From positions 4,489,521-4,553,520 of the forward strand of contig SSBO01000012.1 of NCBI GenBank assembly GCA_005281725.1: a stretch of DNA of 64,000 nucleotides, read 5' to 3'. Below are positions 25,651 to 39,556 of the stretch, piece by piece. The DNA is from Wuchereria bancrofti. Taxonomy: Eukaryota; Nematoda; Chromadorea; Rhabditida; Onchocercidae. The notes under the pieces are model-generated. The model ran no database searches. It was not told the DNA's origin and saw nothing but the letters and a program-made list of their open reading frames with translations. A program made the translations under genes and the position numbers. The first letter of the stretch is position 1; every line of letters begins with the position of its first letter.

Positions 25651-27444
25651 GCATTACCCCCACAACGCGTTTCCTGTTTTTTTCTTAACAAATTTTCCCT
25701 TTAATCTCTGACCAATTTTATCCACATTTCTCAAAATATACTTTATTATCTCCACTGGAAAATCGAAATAGTTCTCGAAATTCCTGTAATCTTCGGGGGT
25801 AAACTACTTGAGTGAAGTTCGGCTTCCACTGAAAAAACTTTTTGTGTTGTCCATCTCATCGGCAAACAACTTAGTGTTTTCTTGATCCCGACATGTTTCA
25901 AATTTCCCGATACCTTTTTCTTTCGTGGCAAAGCTGTTGGCACTTATATTTTGGCTGTGTACATTTGCAGTAAAATTTATTTTTTTCCTTAGTCAACATA
26001 AATACGAGTTAAGAATACGAATCATTTCTCATCCAACTCATCATTCGAGTTCTACATTCTTCGAATAACCTAAGCTATCTTATCCAAATGCCTTATATAT
26101 TTATGAAGCATCACGTTGTATTTCAGTCTTCCTCTCATCGTCATTCCTTCCCCAATTCACCTGTTTTTAGTTTTGAACATGAATTTGGTTGGTCGCTATC
26201 CCCAACTTTCTAGATTTTTGAAATTTTTCTATCACTGTGTAACAAAACAGTATTTTCATTTGACGTCCAAGATGATTCACGTACCTTTCATTATTCTAGA
26301 GGTTATTTTATAGGATTTGGTCACACATAGATAGCAATCACGGCACATACGATCAGGTCGATTCTTATCTTCTCGCCCTTTAGGTGACTAGAAGTGAGCG
26401 ACAAGATTAGCCAAGTGAAGGTAGTGTATGAATCGTGGAAGTCACTAATCGTTCTCCATTTTGATACATCTCAGCTACAGATACATAAAGTAAGTTTTTG
26501 AGATTTTTGTTGCAATTCATCTTTTAAGTTTGAATTTGAATCTTTCCCCAAACCATTATGATTCAACGCCAGTCATCAACAAATTTCTCTTTATTTCCTG
26601 TATAGATGATCCACAACAATTCTTACATATCTCTATTTCCTTCACGATCTTCGACACTTTGGATGCCAGTGATGAATTTTCCTCTTTTCTGTCTGAAGGG
26701 TTTCATTCTTTAAATAGTTCCGTTTCGGTCTGTCTTAATCCCGATGTTAATGTCTGTACCTTTAGGCTACTGCTGACAGTCACCCGTCATAAACTCTTCC
26801 CTTCCCCTGACTAAAATTTCTTTTATTTCTAATGGACCGTATGACTGTGGAATTGGTTTGAGTGAAGGACAAGCTTCAAGTTTCATCATAGATATAGATT
26901 ACGCCCTCATAGTTGCCTTAAACTGGAACCAAATTTTTGTTTTATCGAGCGTATTAGGGAAGTAGCACGGATGAGTTAATTCGGATTCTTGCGATTGTGA
27001 AGAACATGATGGATAACAGACAAATAGCATCAATAGTAGAAGCGAAAATGATGGTGTAAAGAAAACTGATTAGTAATAAAGGTGTGGATTACGACTGATC
27101 ATTTCCTCCAGTTTACTTCCCAAATGGCGTAACTGGTTGGAGTAAACAAGCAGACGAGTTGCTAAAGGGAGGATCTCACGACGGATCGAAGTGTGGTATG
27201 TAGAGGGGAAGGGCATGAAAACACGGGCGGGGACATTGTCTGCCCAGGAAGGTACCCCGGGTGTTGAGCCCGTCGCGCATATAGCTTGTTATCTGTGAAC
27301 AGAGATCGACGTCCAATTCACCGCCAAACACACTAACACATACACACATCCGGATTACGGTGTTTGCAACCATTTAGACCTGCTTTGAAATCCTCTCTCC
27401 TCTTCCATTATCAGCTACACTCCATTCTCCATTATATCTAATGT

Positions 27445-27545
27445 ATGTAATAGTAATAATAATAATAATTACTCATTATTATTGTTTTTATTATTATTAT
27501 TACCGGTCATTATTTTTATCATTATTATTACTACCAATTATTGTT
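27445..27545. repeat. (TAA)n/(ATT)n compound microsatellite
   Basis: AATAATAATAAT is followed by TTATTATTATTA tracts separated by short spacers. It could fold back on itself. Confidence 0.85.
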
Positions 27546-29200
27546 ATACTGATATCACATATATGTATTTATTTTATGTACACCACATTTACTTGTCTAT
27601 ATCCACTGCCTTTTGTTTTTAAAAAGCTGTTTTTTCTTTTCGAAGACAGTTAGTTCTCCATCTGCCTTTCCATCCCTCTCCATTGACCATCAACAGAAAA
27701 CACTTCATGCATTAAAGTTTTAGATCTCGATCCTGACGATTTATAAACACTGTATTTTCTGGATTCTAAAACTTCTTGATAAGCCATTTAAGGGGTTATC
27801 CTATTGCTTTTTTGAGTGTACCATTGTGGCTTCATGAACAAGATTAATTTGCTTATAACAGAAGAAATTTTCTGCCATCTAATATGGGACATATATTATT
27901 GCGCACAGCTTTTGTTTTGGCTTTCTGATATCTCACACTTCAAATATCTTCGAGTGAGAGAGGATAGCAGTAATAGGGAGTTCTTTTGTTTTAAGTCATC
28001 GGAATATTTCTTACCATGACATTTGATCCCGAGATTTTTTTTGTATTTGGTACATGGGCAACGTTTCTCCAATATCGGCACGTTGTTGCTAACTGGGGTG
28101 AGATATAGGATACGTCCGCTGCTTTGTCTAAGCTTCGCACTTCCGTTTTCCTCTGAATCTGCTTTGAACGTTGAATTATTGCTTTCATTTGCAGGGTATT
28201 TTCCATCCCACTTCATTTGTCATTATAAGGTATGTGGTATTAAATTCTACAGCGGGAAACTTCCTAAGAAAAAAATAAAACCTGGGAATAGAGGGGAAGA
28301 ATATCAAATGTGATCTACATGATAGTAAGTAGAGGTAATCGTTTTTACGGTGATTGTTGCGGATTGTTTGCTTATTTGATGGCGTTTGGTTTGGGTCGTG
28401 AGGGACTGCTCTGTCACAAGGTACTGTTGTTGGAGTCGAGGCGGGTAGCAAGGAAGTTTTGGATTGCAAAAGAATAAAGAGATGAAGAATTTGCACTACT
28501 GCAATTGGTTATCTGCTTGTTTACTTCCTGCGTTGTCCACTATAACTCCGTTGCTCCAAGACGTAATTCCTTTGTCGGACACTCAACTCAACCTGCCGTA
28601 GCTTAATCGTCTCTTCCTCAGATTTTTAGCTTTGTGCTGTTGCCCGTTTGCTCCAGCCTTCCTTTCTGTCTATTTCCCTGATCGAGATTGTCTTTTAGGA
28701 TAGAATGGGTTAGGAGAAGGAGTTTGAGACGATAACAAGTGGAAACAAGAGAAACGCAAATAAGATGGTCAGTATACCTGTGTTCACAGAAGGAAGATTG
28801 GAGGGAGTGTAGCACTGAGCAAGGACTTGCAGCCACAAATACGGGAATCAAGGTCATATTTCTCGATTGGCCTTCCGAACAGTTTTCCAACATTCGCTAG
28901 CATCTCCATTTCTTTTCCAACTCTGTTTCATTCTTCCTTGTCTTCCCACATTGATAACGCACTAAATTTCAAGGTATTATTACTCTATTGCACTGATATA
29001 GAACTACCTCAAACAATAACAACGGTATTACTAATGTTAATGTCATTGGACTTTCTGTTGGGAATTGAATTTAGTTCAGTTAAAATCTTGTCTACTTTTG
29101 AATAATTTCTAGATCTACATCGACATTCTTCTTTCACGTCTTTTCTTCTTTCTGGTCTTACCCCTTGGTAGGGCGTCACCATGATCAATTTTCTCTGATT

Positions 29201-30860
29201 TTCAAAACAGTTCAGATGATGTTCCCAAACAAATAATAATTAAATGTTTGAAGTGAGCGATCCCTTTCCAGTTTATTCTGGTTGGAAACGAAAGTGAAAC
29301 GACATCTAGCATGCTCGTATACAAAAGTTCTTTTAATCGTCGGATGATAAGGAACTTTTTTATTGAATAAAGCGTCAAAACAAAGTGAATTATTTAGGAC
29401 TATTGTCGTAAACAAATATGCATGAAGAACAATGATAGTCGATTAGTACAGGAAATCTCACTTTCCTGAATTATCCTGACACATTCTCGTCGAGAAATTT
29501 TTGCCTTTCAGTGCAACAATGTTCAATCTTCCAACAGTTATTTTTCAGGTCAAATTTAAAGTCCATTTAGGGACCACGTTTTTCCATTTTAACGATAATA
29601 TGTTTTTTTTTTCTGAATCCTGAATAAAAAAATATTGTTATGAAAACTCACCTGGCGCACATCTCAACTATGCATTTTCTGCTAATGAAAATATTTCAAC
29701 TTATACTTTAGTAACACCTTTTGGCAGTACCCATTGAGGAGAGGAAAGACTTCTTTCGTTTACGGAATATGCAGACCAACTTTCTGACTTATTTATATGG
29801 ATGATTTATCTAGCTAATCATTGGTTACAAATCTTTTTTTTAGATATGGAGAATTCTGTCTTCATTTCTGTTTGCATTTAGACATTGCGTGTTTTGTTTT
29901 AAAGCAGAGTTACACATTTTGATTTACTGAATGTGATAGTAAATATACTTTTGTAGCTAATTTCTAATCCTATCAATAACTTTATTTACCATATAAAAAT
30001 ACTTTTAACATTATTTATTAAGGCTTATGAAACTGAATGAACTGCAGTGCAATAAAACAAATAAAATATATTTTTTAAATACTTGGCAATGTCGTGGCTT
30101 ATTTTAAGTGAGTTATTGCTTGACTTTGGTGTTACCTTTTTTTGACCATATGCTTATTTTGCAAGGTAGTATTAATGTTTCATGACCGGTTTATATGCTC
30201 GTTGGTCCATTATAGAAAGTGATTGGTATCCAAGCGTCAGCCTCATTTGCCGGGCAGAACGCTGGTAAGGTGGTGGTATAATTAATAATTACATGCTTTT
30301 AAAGTGAAACATAACTGTTGTTGGAATGGATACATAACTAAAGATAATAATGAACGTGTTTCTTACTGGTCCATATTAATTAATAAATTTTTATTCTTGT
30401 ACATGTGTTCATAACCAAGTGCTAGCCACTGACTAACAGTGATTAAATCTATGCTCGATTGTGGTATTCCATATCTTGTATATAGAATGCAAATTTCATA
30501 TTTCTTTTACTGTCGCTGCATTATACGAAAGTTGTTGCTATTTTGCTATAGTGAAATTAGAAGTAGCGATGACCCCTGGGTTGTCAAAACTGTTCGGTTT
30601 TCTACTATTGACCCGATTCTCCTGAGTGGTCCAGCAGTTGCAAACGAGTTATTGCTGTGTTAAGAAGAATGGCTCAACATTAATGAAATAGCTGGAAGAT
30701 AATGCCGCAGAAAATGCTAAGAGAGTGGTGAAATAGACAAAGTACGGGTACTGTGAAAGAAGTTTCTTAATGCCATATATGAAATCCTCTCGTCCATTTT
30801 GTCTGCCATTCAGGCTATCATTGCTTCAGTGAGGTTCCATACGAAAATAGATGATCTAAT
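29201..30860. other. Proximal upstream region of the zinc-finger gene
   Basis: AT-rich sequence without a secure exon. An exon-like segment at about 30218-30270 is open, with an ATAG before it and a GTAAGG donor after it. Another open stretch at 30552-30663 also follows an acceptor-like site (GCTATAG). Neither joins in phase to the coding exon at 30867, so they may be untranslated exons or chance. Promoter elements cannot be pinpointed. Confidence 0.4.
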
Positions 30861-30866
30861 TTGCAG
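30861..30866 (+). promoter_or_regulatory. Acceptor directly before start codon (trans- or cis-splice)
   Basis: TTGCAG immediately precedes ATG at 30867. In nematodes this arrangement usually marks spliced-leader addition or the 3' end of a 5'-UTR intron. The sequence alone does not distinguish these. Confidence 0.5.
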
Positions 30867-33800
30867 ATGACGATGGAGGACATGAACGCGTGCACTCAGT
30901 GCGGCTTTATGACAAATAATTTTGCTGATTTTAAGGAGCACATTGAGCAGCACGAAAATGAGCGGCATCTTACTACTACCACAAATACTAGTCGGCAGGT
31001 TTATCTTTTGTTATGCATTTTTTTTTTTTTTTTAAATAAGGGTGTGTAGTGATTCTCTTTTTTGTTAAAATGTTTTTGTTTAGTCTCCCGGGACATTTCC
31101 ATGTTTGCTATGTAATTGTGGTAGGGCATGTAGTTGGGTGGAATGAAATGGAAAGAATCTCAAATTCAAATTTTTTAGAATCTTGATCCCTTGTTGAAAT
31201 ACATTTCTCGGGAATAGAAGATTATATCCGATATTCAGCAACTGCATCATGAAGCTTTCGAGTTTACTGGTTATGAAGACTGGCAGTGTTTCTAGTTTGA
31301 TGGGTCGTTCGATTTGTGGTGTTTTGAACTCTGATGCAAAGCTTTTAAAACATAGGTTGTCTTAACAAAAAAACTGCTGTAGAAGAGCAGCTAATCATTT
31401 GTGTAACCTTTAATCTTCTTGCGTAATTGACGATTTATCATTAAGAACTGTTGTTTACATCTGTTATTTTCCATCAGAGGGTATTGGACAAGTTTTTTAT
31501 GGGTGTATTTAATAGGCTGGGCCAATCATTTGGTTTATGTGGAAATTTTGTTGTAAACTTATTCAGGATTGAAATGTGCTTTAACTCAAAACTAATACTT
31601 TTTTGAAATTCTTGGTTTTGAAAATCAAAGGAATATAACATACTTGATATTTAGGTGAAGGGAAAAGGGATGAGTATTTTGAATCAAGGTGAAGATTCGA
31701 TTGGAAAAATAAATGAAGGGAGCGCTTTGCATATGATCTCGATTTTATGTAGTTGTGCGCTGGTCATGAGGACTGGACAACCAGTTAGTTTAGTGCGTGT
31801 ATTGTGGGTTGGAAGGTGATACGATTTTCAGGAATGGAACGAGGATTTGGACGAGTTGTCATCGACGCCGAACCTGTCATCCCCCGAGCAGTTTTCTCCG
31901 GCGGCCGCCTCTTCACCACCAATCTCCGGTAATAATAGCACCTCCAAAGCAAGCACCAACAGCAGCAGTAACAGCAAAACTATGCACGTTTGTCCTCACT
32001 GCAATTTTGAAACCTGCATGTCGCAACATATGAAAAGTCATTTGGTTAGCTTTGATTATTTTATCTTCAGGCGAAAACATTTTTTTAATCTTTAAAAGTC
32101 CTCCATTTACCTGGAGGAAGAGTGATTCCGCTGAAAAGTCTCATGCTACCCTTTCGGCTTTGCGTCACTTTTCTGTACTATTCGACGTCAATGTAACGAT
32201 TTCCTTGTTTAATTTAAGGTTTGAAATTTCGATATTTATTATCTTATATGATAATTTTGTCATATTTCTCGCCTAGTGAATATTTTCGAATTTTCAGAGT
32301 ATTGATTCAGTGCAAAAGGCTTTCCATATTAAGAATGAGGTCTGCTTATCGCAGCACTAATATCGTTTTAATTTCTCTTGTGGAAAATATCCAGTTTAAA
32401 TTCATTGATTTTCAAGAAGTGTTTTTTTCAAGTTCTGTATAAAGTATGAACTTGTTTGGACCTAGTATTTCATATCAAAATTGTGTAGTCATGCAGTAAG
32501 GGTATCATGGCGTATTTCGTAGTCGCATGCTAAATATGCCAATAAGGTATTATTTAACTTACCTGTCCGTTAAATTTTAGGTTCGCATCATTTCATCTTG
32601 TCGTTTATAATTCTGAAGTTTTACAGGATGCACACGAACGCCATCAAGGACAAATGTATCAGTGTGATATTTGCCATATGCAGTTCAGCCAGAAAGCAAA
32701 TATGCATCGTCATCGAATGCGGCATACCGGTGTTAAACCATATCAGTGTCGGTACTGCCTAAAAAAATTTTTTCGGAAGGATCAGGTTCGCATATTGACT
32801 TTGCAGAAATATTGTTAAAACATTAAAACGTGGCGTGCATCTATGACTGAAAAAAGGTACCATTCGATGACACACTACACAGTTACAACTGTATTTTATG
32901 CCATCGAGGTGGCCAGTTAAAAGTATTTAGTGATTTTTCGGCCATGGAACTTTTTTTGTTATATTGTGCAGTAACTTTCATATTTTTTCGAACCACCTAT
33001 TGTATAATTTAGATGCAAGAACACTCGATGACTCATATAAAGACAGGTGCCGATTTTGATTGTCCAGTTGCCCTTTGTGATAAACAGTTCAGTCAACACT
33101 CAAGCTTACGAACACATCTAGACGAAGCGCATGCTATCGCACCGTCAACACCGGCATCATGTAAACGGTGCTCACTACTATTTGCAAACTCGCGGCGACT
33201 TCTGTTGCACTATCAAACAAAGCATGATGAGGGTGATGTAAGTCTCAAGCTTCAGAAGTAAAAAATTCAACTCTTAAATATTTTCAGAGTAGTCGTCTTT
33301 TTAGTCTTTTGATTTAAGCTTAGACCTCAACAAATTTTCAGAAAAAAAAAAGAATTAGTAGATTTAATGCAAAATATAGCGGGAATTTTTGTGTCAGTAG
33401 ATTTAAATAGCGGTGGAATATATAGCATCTATAGTCCAGTTCTATCGATAAGATGAGCTTAAGCGCTGAGGTAATTGGTAGAGTAAAAATTTTCAATCGT
33501 TTATTCGCGAAGTCTGTGGTATATATGGCAAGTTTTGAAAAAAAAGTTTCTGAATCTTCATGTGGAGAGCATTGTTAGACAAATCAGTTTTTTGAATTTT
33601 TGTGTACTGAGCGGTGAGCAACATAAAGGATCAGTACATTTAAATTTTGTGATTTGAATTGTCCTTTATTTTCTATTTTTCGGACGAGGAGATTGAGATT
33701 GAGGGGTGATGAAAGCATTTATCAGCATATTGATCAGAATTGTTCATTTACATTTCAGACATCGAATGTTGTTGTAACGTCGCCAGTAAAATCCATATCT

Positions 33801-34742
33801 GAGAATAGTGTAAAAGATATTTATGCTCTTGCGTCACCAGTGTCCAAAAAACAGCGACGGACAAATGCTCAAACTATCGTTGCCGCAATCCAGGAGCAAT
33901 TGAAATTTATTAAACAAGAGTCCATGAAACCATCAATTAATGAAGATATATCTCGATGTATGGATTATGAACAGGTACAAATATATCCCAAAAAAAAAAA
34001 GCCTTTAGGGTTTTTAAGATCGAGCTCCTTTCTGCTTTTCTTATTGCCACTGCTTCATGTTTCAGACTGGATATGGTATGATGACAAATGAAGAATGGTT
34101 ATTGTCTCTATCACATATCAACACTCCAACACTTATTACAGTAATATACATTTCTTAGAATATTGAAAATAAATTGTAATGATAATTATTTTGTTTATTC
34201 TTATTATTCCAATTTATTGACATCAACCAAAAACAAAAATTAAGAATAGTTATTGTCCCTACTAAATGTCAACATTCCAACGCTTATTACATAATGTATA
34301 TTTCGGGACATAAAGCCGGAAACAGCACTACAACAGTTATGGACACGAACTAGTAATGCTGGTAGTGAGAACACGGAAGATCAGTCTCATTCTCCCTCAG
34401 TTGACAGCGGAAGTAGTAGTGCCACCGATGGTGAAGGCGGCGATAAAGAGCAGCAGGTTAATTTTTTGAATTGTATCATTCTTAGTATCGTTACAGTGTC
34501 CTCGAACTTAGAGCAACCTAATTCTTGTTTGATATAACGATTATAGATAGCATCATTTGCATAAATTTTATTTTAAGGAGTGCATGCATTGTGGGATGAT
34601 TTTTATGGACCAGACATTGTACCTTTTGCATAAAGGGTTGCATTCCGACTCAGATCCTTGGAAATGTAACTTGTGCGGTCATGGTTGTGGCGACAAATAT
34701 ATGTTCACGACACATGTTATCAGTTCCGATCATAGTTGCTAA
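30867..34742 (+). CDS. C2H2 zinc-finger transcription factor, Ikaros/Hunchback class (ZTF-16/EHN-3-like)
   Basis: Eight exons join in phase 0: 30867-30998, 31832-32044, 32627-32785, 33013-33237, 33759-33974, 34066-34140, 34316-34456 and 34551-34742, giving about 450 aa. Eight C2H2 motifs are visible. One is in exon 1 (CTQCGF...H...H) and a short one in exon 2 after a Ser/Thr/Asn/Pro-rich linker. Exons 3 and 4 carry YQCDICHMQFSQKANMHRH, a linker HTGVKPYQC, a finger split by the intron at FRKDQ/MQEH, and two more fingers. After a Ser-rich acidic linker the protein ends in a finger pair (CMHCGMIFMD..., CNLCGHGCGDKYMFTTH). That pair matches the C-terminal dimerisation fingers of Ikaros and Hunchback. 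A nuclear DNA-binding regulator of development is expected. The paralogue (ZTF-16 or EHN-3) is inferred. The exon 7 acceptor (CATAAAG) has a poor pyrimidine tract. An upstream coding exon cannot be excluded. Confidence 0.82.
34242..34304 (+). repeat. Duplicate of exon 6 3' part and its donor region within intron 6
   Basis: About 63 bp resemble 34091-34154, which covers the last 50 bases of exon 6, its splice donor and the start of intron 6. Shared cores include TTATTGTC, CAACA-TCCAAC and CTTATTACA. In the copy the donor GTAATA is replaced by TAATGT, so it cannot be used as a donor. Exon 7 begins only 11 bases after the copy. Confidence 0.75.
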
Positions 34743-37700
34743 TTTTATCCTTACAATTTCAAATTCTTTGTTATTTATAAAACTAAGTAACCAAAGACTT
34801 ATTCGTAGAACAGTGCCCATGTCATTTGTGGCCTTATTCATGAAATCAGACAACAGTTTATCAAGTTTTTATCAGAAGTAGATTACTAGTCTTCCAAAAT
34901 ATTCTCTCCATTTTTTGACAAATTATCATGCTGAGATTGGTTTTATGGAGATGTGCAGAAAAAATGGAGTGTCATTGAATTTCTTTTATTGACATGTAAA
35001 TTCATAGTTTTTATTTGTTTTCTTTTAAAAACTTTTAAACCTCTAGTGCATTTTTATGCGCAAAACTATCATTCCTAGAAACTTATCTTTTTTCCTTGTT
35101 CTCTCCTTTTTGCCATTGATGTATAATTTAATTCACATGTGATAATACAAAGCAGTAAATGTTAGCCTCCTGAAATTGCCGATTCTCATAGATTTGTAAT
35201 TTCATTCGTTGATTATTTATTCATAATTAATAGGCTTTTTTATGTGTATGTGTGTCTGTGAATAAGAAAGCTGTATCCAATGTGTCTATGTATATAATAT
35301 GTTGCTAACTTAACTTTCTTTCCTTGCATTAATTTTCAGAAGATATTTTTACATTTGTAAATTTCATGTTGTCGAAGTGCCAGTGTGAATTTTAAAAATT
35401 GCGAGATTTTTGTACTTCGAAAAATTTCGCAAATGCGGATTAATAATTTTCGAAGCTATGCTTCTTACTTTTTGTGGATTTCTTAATAACTTTCATTTTT
35501 TTTTTCATTTTGTAATTAAGAATTGTTTTTTGTTATTTAAAGTGATACTTTTCATACACTATTATGAAGTTCCGGAAACTGTTTCTACTGTCTACAGATT
35601 AGCTGGTAAAAACCAGGAAACAAACAGAAGCTTATATTTTAAAATCATTTGAAATATTACCCATTGATATATGTTCAACTCCCTAGCAAACGCTGAGAAA
35701 TCTGTGTGCCGTTTGCATATATGTGAGCTGAACAGTATCCAATCGTAAAAAGTAAGCAAGTTTTCTTCGATTTGCATTTGTTTCTTTTTCTCTAGGTTGT
35801 TACATTTTATAAAGTAATATCCAATTAAATATAATATCTTCAGGTTCCCATTAAAAAATTAGAAGATGCTAAAGTTCATTTCAAGTCTGGTTTTATCCGT
35901 AATTTCATATATGTAGTGGACTGTATCTTCACTTTTCCATATCTTTGAAGGTTTTTCTTTGGAAAGAATGGATTTGTTGCTGCATTATGAGATAGAAATA
36001 AAATAGAATAACTGGGTATTAAATAATGAATAGTAAGAAAACTTTGATTTACGTGATAGGAAATTGCGGAAAAACGATATCCCCACATAACTTATGTGTT
36101 TTACTCTTTTTGATTAAGTTTATTGCACTGCATCTTTACCAGTTCGACGAAATTTGGTTGGTGCTCCTAAAACAGTTTCGAGTCGTTGGGCTGAGAAATT
36201 AAGTCTAGTTTTAAAGTAGGATAACAGCAAAGGTCACTGAAGTTCTTAAGCAGGATTAACTAGCTATGCTTCAGCGAATTATTCGCTGTATTTAATTTTA
36301 TTCTGTTCTTCACTGTAGAATTTAGAAATTTGATATTTTTTGGTGATAGCTGGCTTTTCTATGACTGAGGAAGACTGACAACATATATTTTGGTCTCAAT
36401 ATCAGAAGGCTTTTTTGTTTGTTCAAACTGAAACTTAATTTTGTATATAGCATGAGAATTGGAAAAGGAAAGGATGGCAGAGAGGACAATGCGATAAATC
36501 AGGAGAAACACGTCCCTACATCTCGGTTATGGTATTGGGGGATGATTGATGCGAGGAGCTGATTGTTTTCCACTCGCGAAAACTTTTCCACTCCCATTAA
36601 TTAATTCACTGGAACATTTCAAACCCAGCAATTTTTCATGAACTGCAACTACTCTACTGCGACTACTTTTTGACTAAATCAGCTGTTTGTTTCACTTTTT
36701 AACCAGGACTTATGAATAATACACATTTCAGGTTCCATAATGATGGCTAGTAATACAGTCATCTCTCGATGATAGAGCAGCAGTTCATCTGAAAATCGCC
36801 TTCTGTAAGCTTTATAAAAAGTGGTCTTGAATTGTCTCGATAAGTTAATTTACTACTTTGTGTCCCATAGTAATGCAATGACATGCATACATCATCACTT
36901 TCAATCAAATAATCTTTTAACAAATGTTTCGGAAAGTAAGGACGCATCACTCTCCGTTCAGTTTTGAAAGGCATTACTCTATCTATTAATAGATATTCCA
37001 GTTAAATTGATTCAGCTGTTGTACAACAGCTTAATTTTAATGAAAATATGACCTTACTAAGTCGCCGAAAGCATCAACAAGATAGGACTTTCCTCATTAG
37101 TTGAGGGGTCAGATATAACTGTCTTAAGAAAATTTTCAGATAACGGTTGTCTTGTGATAATGCAAAACAGAACCCTCGAAAACGACAGTTGACACTTGAG
37201 AAGTCAACGAATGCAACCATTCTCTTTGTTATTAAATTATCTATTCATACTTAAAATTTGGAAGTCTAATAATAGTGACTGGGAGATTCAGACTATAAGA
37301 AATGCTCATATTACTATATTTCTCTAAAAGTTCCTGAAAATTTTAAAATATACGTATTATTTAATTTCACTGAACTGTTATAGACAGAAAATAATGTGAC
37401 ATCATGATGAAATCAATAACATTTTTTGTTTAAAAAGAACTTTCATTATAAATTACAAAACTTTGTTTAAGAACAATAAATGCTAGATAATAAACCTGAA
37501 AAATACGAAATTGTTTATGCGGTAGTTCTGTACTATAAAGTCAATTGTACTCACTCGTCATATAAAGATACGTTAAAAATCAAACAATAATTATGTCATC
37601 TCAAATATCTTCTGGAAGATCTGCGAAATTCCAGAAAATGCTGTGAACATTGTATGAATCAATTAGTTGTCCCACTCAGAATGCAAAAAAGCAAGGAGTG

Positions 37701-39340
37701 TGGTAGTACGCTCAGGGTGTGTAGCAGCAGTTGTCGGTCGAGTAAAATATTTCCCATACCATGCACAACTTAATTCTGCTCAAAATTCAAAAATTCCATA
37801 TCTGTTTATGTCTCATTAAATTACGCCTTCTACAATTCTTCACTTTTAAAATCATGTGACTTCAGGATAATGATGTTTATTGCTAAAATTCTATATCACT
37901 TCTGCGGTTGCCGAAAACAACTGTTTTAGTTTGCTTGCTCCAGTTCTTAAATCAGGGATTGAGAGAAACTAACAAGTATTCAAATATCCCTTTGTGATTA
38001 CACATCCTGTGATTTGCAGTGATTCCTTCAGTTATTATACTCATGACAGAAATGAGAAGATTTTCCACCATTGTTACCTAAGTATAACAAATTTAAAATA
38101 CAAATCATTTTTTTCAGCTACTTCACCAATCTGTCATGTTATTTTGCAACCTAAATTTATTGGATCAGTTTACTTTGAAGCATTTTTAATTTGGATAAAT
38201 AATTTTTCGTTTATTAATTGATGTAGGAACATAACTGGAACATTTGGATGTAAGATAGTTTAGCCTTGATGATATAAGCAAGAGCGGAAAATATTCAATA
38301 TTATACTCGACAAATATTAACTATATGATCTTAATAAATTAATGAATGGATGATCTCGCTTTCCTGGTTAAAGTAACCGAAAAGATGTATTTTTTATTTT
38401 TTGAGCAGAGAAGCACAGCCATCCGCCGATTCGCATCATCGCATCTCAGTACACCTGTATACACCTCACTTTAATTATTATTGCACTTGCCAATTATCAT
38501 GCTTGCGTATTAGCACATAACTAAAATCATAGCTTTCAAGTGGTGTAGTATTCGTTGTCTATGAAGGGGAATTTTTAACAGGGCAAGTTTTCTGAAACAA
38601 GCTAGAACTTTTTGAAAAAGGGTTCATTTTAGTGATAGTTTTAGAATTTGACAATCTTCATAAGTACAAGACGGTAACTCCCTCAGATTCTCTTGATCTC
38701 GTCAATTCACACCAGTTCGTGCCTTTGACCGCAATTTTTATAGAAAAATTCAACGGAAGGAAAGTTTCGAATCATTTCTTTTAGATCCCTTACCATTTGT
38801 AGCATTGTTATACTCCTATTTTCCTAATGTGATTATACCTAACAAACTTTTATTTACTTCATTTCTTAAGTTAACAATAGTTTGCAGGATTTGTACAATA
38901 TGCACAAATCTTTTCACCGCTTAAAGTTGATGTTCATTTTTCTGCATTCAGATCTGTTTTCCTACATTTTGATGAATATAGTTGAATGACAACTAACAGA
39001 CTGAGTACAAGGATAAACAAACAGGTGAGAAGGAACAATGAAGATTTGGAGATGACTGAGATTAACGTATAGAGAGATGCATAGGCATATAATCACTTAT
39101 ATTAACTCTTTTACCCATTCTATCCCACTATTAACTGAAGACTAATTCTCCTTTTTCTTCTATAATTTTTTTACCTACGAAATTTTAAAGTGCCTTTGCA
39201 AAACCTTTTAAAAAGGATGTTTTGTAATTCACTGCTTGACTTTTTCTTTAGGAATTAAACTTCATGTGAGGTTTAAGGGAAAGATTTTTTCACTCTCTAA
39301 AATTACCATAAGACTGTTGATCACTGAACACATGATATGT

Positions 39341-39556
39341 TTATTCGCATAGTGAATATAATGATGTTTTGAACTCTGTTTCAGATATCAAGCCTTTCTG
39401 CTTAGTTGGTAGTTCGACTGCCTCATTTTGGCAAACGTTCAGCAATAGTTTTTTCGATTTGCTCAAACCTTCCTGGAAAATACCTAACCGTTTAACATCA
39501 GTTATAATAACTGCTGTTGTTGCATTGGCTTGATAGGGTCGTGCTACAACTTTTAC
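39341..39556 (-). CDS. Candidate terminal exon, unknown protein
   Basis: On the minus strand a good acceptor (TATATTGCAG) is followed at once by 71 in-frame codons and a TAA stop. The peptide begins VKVVARPYQANATTAVIITD and continues with a Lys/Leu/Glu-rich segment (SKSKKLLLNVCQNEAVELP). Its composition resembles real coding sequence rather than AT-rich noise. No partner exon upstream (higher coordinates) was found and no family is recognised. It may be a last exon, a gene relic or chance. Confidence 0.3.
   Translation of the reverse strand, partial: VKVVARPYQANATTAVIITDVKRLGIFQEGLSKSKKLLLNVCQNEAVELPTKQKGLISETEFKTSLYSLCE

Larger units (their letters stand above)
19261..29200. other. Intergenic region with G/C-richer patches and many simple repeats
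   Basis: Composition changes visibly here relative to the flanks. Patches rich in G and C or in polypurine/polypyrimidine occur at about 19540-19700, 22540-22640 (with GGGCGGGCGGTCGGCC), 23570-23960, 25430-25500 and 27170-27310. Simple-sequence tracts are frequent. Long open frames on both strands fit the reduced stop-codon frequency of such sequence, and none shows a protein family signature. The region lies far upstream of the zinc-finger gene and may be regulatory, which is inference only. Confidence 0.45.
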
